A stretch of DNA of 64,000 bases from JAXDMU01 sp963762435. GTDB taxonomy: Bacteria > Pseudomonadota > Alphaproteobacteria > ATCC43930 > CGMCC-115725. Each line of letters begins with the position of its first letter. Position 1 is the stretch's first letter. The translations under genes and the position numbers were made by a program. Below the pieces are notes generated by a model. It did no database searches, was not told the DNA's origin, and worked only from the letters and a program-made list of their open reading frames with translations. Location: the NCBI GenBank assembly GCA_963762435.1, contig CAVXLN010000003.1, forward strand, positions 558,001 through 622,000, in the 5' to 3' direction. Of this stretch, positions 61,769-64,000 are shown piece after piece.

Positions 61769-62232
61769 AGCGGTTCATATTTTGATGGAAGCGTAGCCGG
61801 CGTTTGCGAAATAGTTCTGGCACTCGCCGGCCTGATGGCGGCGACCATGTGTCCTCGATCGTTCGCTTCGGGGCCATTCGCATCCAGTGCTTGATCGTGG
61901 CGAAGGCCTGCTCGATCGGATTGAGATCCGGGGAGTGTGGCGGCAGGTACTAGGGCTTGGCGCCGGCTTCTCGGATCACCGTGCGGATGGCTGCCGATTT
62001 GTGGGAGCCGAGATTGTCCATGACGACAACGTCGCCTGGCTCGAGGACGGGCGCGAGTTGCTGTTCGATATCAGCTCTCGCCGGCACCAACCGCCGCCAC
62101 CACACGCTCCCGAAGGTCATGGATGGGAGGACGAGTCATCAGATGCTGGGCCTCCCCGCAGCCAGCATCTTGCACCACAAATCCTGCCGAAGAGGAATCG
62201 CTTCCGATTCACTCAGACCGCGAACCGCTCTA
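61766..62232. mobile_element. IS630-family remnant with terminal inverted repeats
   Basis: TAGAGCGGTTC (61766-61776) is the exact inverse of GAACCGCTCTA (62222-62232). The 467 bp between them are under half a full IS630 and code, on the minus strand, for parts of a DDE transposase. TA at both ends fits the IS630 target duplication. It is internally deleted and inactive. Confidence 0.8.
61777..62090 (-). pseudogene. IS630 transposase fragment
   Basis: The minus strand reads EQQLAPVLEPGDVVVMDNLGSHK, then AIRTVIREAGAKP, an in-frame TAG, then YLPPHSPDLNPIEQAFATIKHWMR and a C-terminal tail. MDN and the Glu of NPIEQ are the second and third catalytic residues of the DDE triad. The N-terminal helix-turn-helix and first Asp are missing. 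Confidence 0.8.
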
Positions 62233-62383
62233 ATGCGCCTCGCCGCCGCTGAGACCGCGAAGGGCTCTGCGCAATAGAACCGTTATCGATGCCCTGCTTC
62301 TGTGGATAACTCTCAGAAGGCTCTGGCACCAAATTCTAGAACGTAATAAGAACATCTTCGTGAAACCAGCACGGAGAGGGCTT
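62233..62383. other. Spacer between IS remnant and toxin gene
   Basis: No gene is seen. The GC content falls here. GGAGAGGG at 62373-62380 serves as the ribosome site of the next gene. Confidence 0.5.
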
Positions 62384-63922
62384 GTGAACGGAGAGTTTGG
62401 AGCGAGCAGCCACGGGGGATACAACCCGGATGAGCCGAGGGATTCGCGAGGACGATGGATCGCGAGCGGCGGCGCCCCGGCCTTCCGCTCAAGCTGGCGC
62501 CATAAGCCGCTTGGCAACTCCAGTCGCACTGCGCGAGCCGCAGCCCTCTTGCGGCATAGCTTTCTCTCCTTGCCGGATCGCTTGAGAAGGCAGTTCGCCT
62601 CCAGCGATCCCGCCAGCATCGAGAGCCTGTCCGAATTGATGCGGCTTTGGCATTCGGCGAACAGGCTGGACGACGAATTGGCTCATGCCACCCCGCGCGA
62701 CGGCATTGATCTCCCGGCGGCACACAACCTGCGCGCCGCGGTCACACGGGCGGCGATCGCCTCAACAAATGGCGACATGGCTGATGCCAGTCGACATCTG
62801 GCCGCCGCCACTCGTGACGTTGGGGCCCATAGGCTAGCTCATCTGCTGCGCAACGCCGTCGATCAGGCGTCAAGCATCTCGGACTCGCTCCCAAGCCAAC
62901 CGGACGATGGCCTCTCGACCGCCGACGATGCCCCTCCTGCAACAACGAGCTTGCCGGACAGCATACCCGCGCCGGGAAGCGCAGTGCTACCGCCGGAATT
63001 CTATCTGGTGCCGCCCGAAACTCGGCTGACGCCACAACAGTTAGAGGCCGTATCCGATCGCCTCGCTTATCTGAATCTGCAAAAGTATGATCCGAATAGC
63101 TTCATCGACCAGGTAAAGAGCGCGGTTACAGGCGGACTTTCTGACCCTTCAAAAATTATTTCCGACGAAGAACGCGCGGAGCAGTCCATATTGCTTCGAC
63201 TATACAAGTATAACGTTTTTACGCCGACGCCAGAGGCCGAGCGGCTTGCTGGCCTAGAGTTGAGCCCCCTAGGAGCAGCGGCTTATTTACTTGCGAATGG
63301 GTTGGGAGCCGACCAACAGCGGCAGGATGCGGCCCTTAATCTGGGGATAATGTTAGGAGGGATGGCGACGGGCCTCGGCGGGGTTCGCGTCGATCAAGAG
63401 GCTCTTCAGTTTCTCAACGCGCAAGCTCGCGATGGGATTCAGATTATCCGTGGTGGCATTCGGGGCTATGTGGAGGTCGTTCCTAACTCGATAGCCAAGA
63501 TACCGTTTGGGGCCGGAATTCAGCCCCAAGGTAACGCTTTCGAGGATTATCGCGAGCCACAGATCGGCAAGGATAATCGTCTGCCCAGGAACTCCGCTGG
63601 AATTGGCTTCAAGACGTTTGACTTCAATGACCGAGAGATAGGTGTCGCCACCAGCAACAAAACCATTAATACGAATGCGCCAACTAATGTGAACAGACGG
63701 AATGAGATTTTCCAAACGCTCCGCCGCTATGTGGATAAAGTGGCGGATTTCGACAAGCATAGTTTCATGGATTACAAGCTAGATGGCGCCGACATTTCCA
63801 CGCGGGTTCTAGAGCTCGCGATACCGGCCACGGCAAAGCCGGAGCAGCTGGCCCAAATTCGTTTTGCGGCCGAGTACGCTCAACAACAAGGTGTGATCTT
63901 CAAACTATGGGTGATAAAATGA
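62384..63922 (+). CDS. Polymorphic-toxin-like protein with C-terminal CdiA-type nuclease domain
   Basis: The 512-residue protein starts at GTG 62384, seven bases after GGAG. Near the N-terminus is NPDEPRDSRGRWIASGG, a motif shared with some phage-derived and toxin proteins. The middle (about 55-370) is helical. The last 105 residues (IGFKTFDFNDREIGVATSNKTINTN, then VADFDKHSFMDYKL and LELAIPATAKPEQLAQI ending FKLWVIK) strongly resemble CdiA C-terminal nuclease domains. The GC content is lower than in the neighbours. The downstream gene begins in its stop codon. Confidence 0.7.
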   Translation: MNGEFGASSHGGYNPDEPRDSRGRWIASGGAPAFRSSWRHKPLGNSSRTARAAALLRHSFLSLPDRLRRQFASSDPASIESLSELMRLWHSANRLDDELAHATPRDGIDLPAAHNLRAAVTRAAIASTNGDMADASRHLAAATRDVGAHRLAHLLRNAVDQASSISDSLPSQPDDGLSTADDAPPATTSLPDSIPAPGSAVLPPEFYLVPPETRLTPQQLEAVSDRLAYLNLQKYDPNSFIDQVKSAVTGGLSDPSKIISDEERAEQSILLRLYKYNVFTPTPEAERLAGLELSPLGAAAYLLANGLGADQQRQDAALNLGIMLGGMATGLGGVRVDQEALQFLNAQARDGIQIIRGGIRGYVEVVPNSIAKIPFGAGIQPQGNAFEDYREPQIGKDNRLPRNSAGIGFKTFDFNDREIGVATSNKTINTNAPTNVNRRNEIFQTLRRYVDKVADFDKHSFMDYKLDGADISTRVLELAIPATAKPEQLAQIRFAAEYAQQQGVIFKLWVIK

Positions 63923-64000
63923 AGGAAAATGAAATTGTCGCCAAGCGATGGGCTGCCGTTTACTTCAACGGTGACTTCTACTGCGTGAAAACGCGCTCCG
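63919..64000 (+). CDS. Probable cognate immunity protein, truncated by window end
   Basis: The ATG at 63919 overlaps the TGA of the toxin gene (ATGA). The visible 27 codons begin MKENEIVAKRWAAVYFNGDFY. Position and coupling are typical of immunity genes, which always follow their toxin. Sequence beyond the window edge is needed to name a family. Confidence 0.5.
   Translation, partial: MKENEIVAKRWAAVYFNGDFYCVKTRS

Overview
The window is GC-rich and densely coded, and the gene content points to an alphaproteobacterium, most likely a member of the Rhodospirillales. The markers are CcrM (GANTC methylase), Usg, DUF1192 and DUF1465 proteins, a CtaA type-2 heme A synthase, sdhCDAB, ETF-QO, a mesaconyl-CoA hydratase-like MaoC protein and a zinc-free L31. 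Placement below order is not possible from the sequence alone.

Layout. 184-2766: tyrosine/homogentisate breakdown (hmgA, fahA), followed by an osmC scrap. 2911-6697: two redox/regulator blocks (Rrf2 with a SnoaL-like protein and an MDR reductase; TetR with a quinone-reductase-like MDR protein and a shared operator). 6827-9700: pdxY, a CitE-like lyase and a MaoC/mesaconyl-CoA hydratase. 9813-14439: accessory stretch with a secreted SnoaL-like protein, an epoxide hydrolase, a Fic protein, a RelE/ParE toxin-antitoxin pair inserted between two copies of a leader, and a frameshifted gene. 14466-19158: hairpin repeats, a LysR regulator and the succinate dehydrogenase operon. 19162-22986: an unusual three-gene operon made of a trypsin-like protease with a very long Lys/Glu/Asp tail, a degenerate ATP-grasp protein and an intact ATP-grasp ligase. 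23301-25091: Vgb-like propeller protein. 25211-39754: housekeeping and metabolism (prs, ctaA, usg, a DinG-type helicase, an aminotransferase, an MFS exporter, pyrD, a BdhA-like dehydrogenase). 39923-42313: a second Vgb-like propeller. 42389-60305: Hsp20 with a possible RNA thermometer, DUF1465, rpmE, an HTH/GNAT-like protein with a divergent small membrane protein, a frameshifted ABC exporter, ccrM, rnhB, a radical SAM protein, moaB, a lytic transglycosylase, a uracil-DNA glycosylase, ETF-QO, a TPR protein and ispE. 60370-60444: tRNA-Gln. 60559-61768: small stress-type genes including csbD. 61766-62232: IS630 remnant. 62384-64000: a polymorphic-toxin-like protein and the start of its probable immunity gene, cut by the window edge.

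The best candidate for an undescribed system is the protease / degenerate ATP-grasp / ATP-grasp operon. Its genes are translationally coupled, the protease domain keeps all three catalytic residues, and its tail is built almost entirely of Lys, Glu and Asp, the side chains that ATP-grasp ligases of the graspetide and RimK types join or extend. This link is inference. Three genes (13824-14439, the protease gene, and the ABC exporter) contain single-base frameshifts, which may be real or may be assembly errors.
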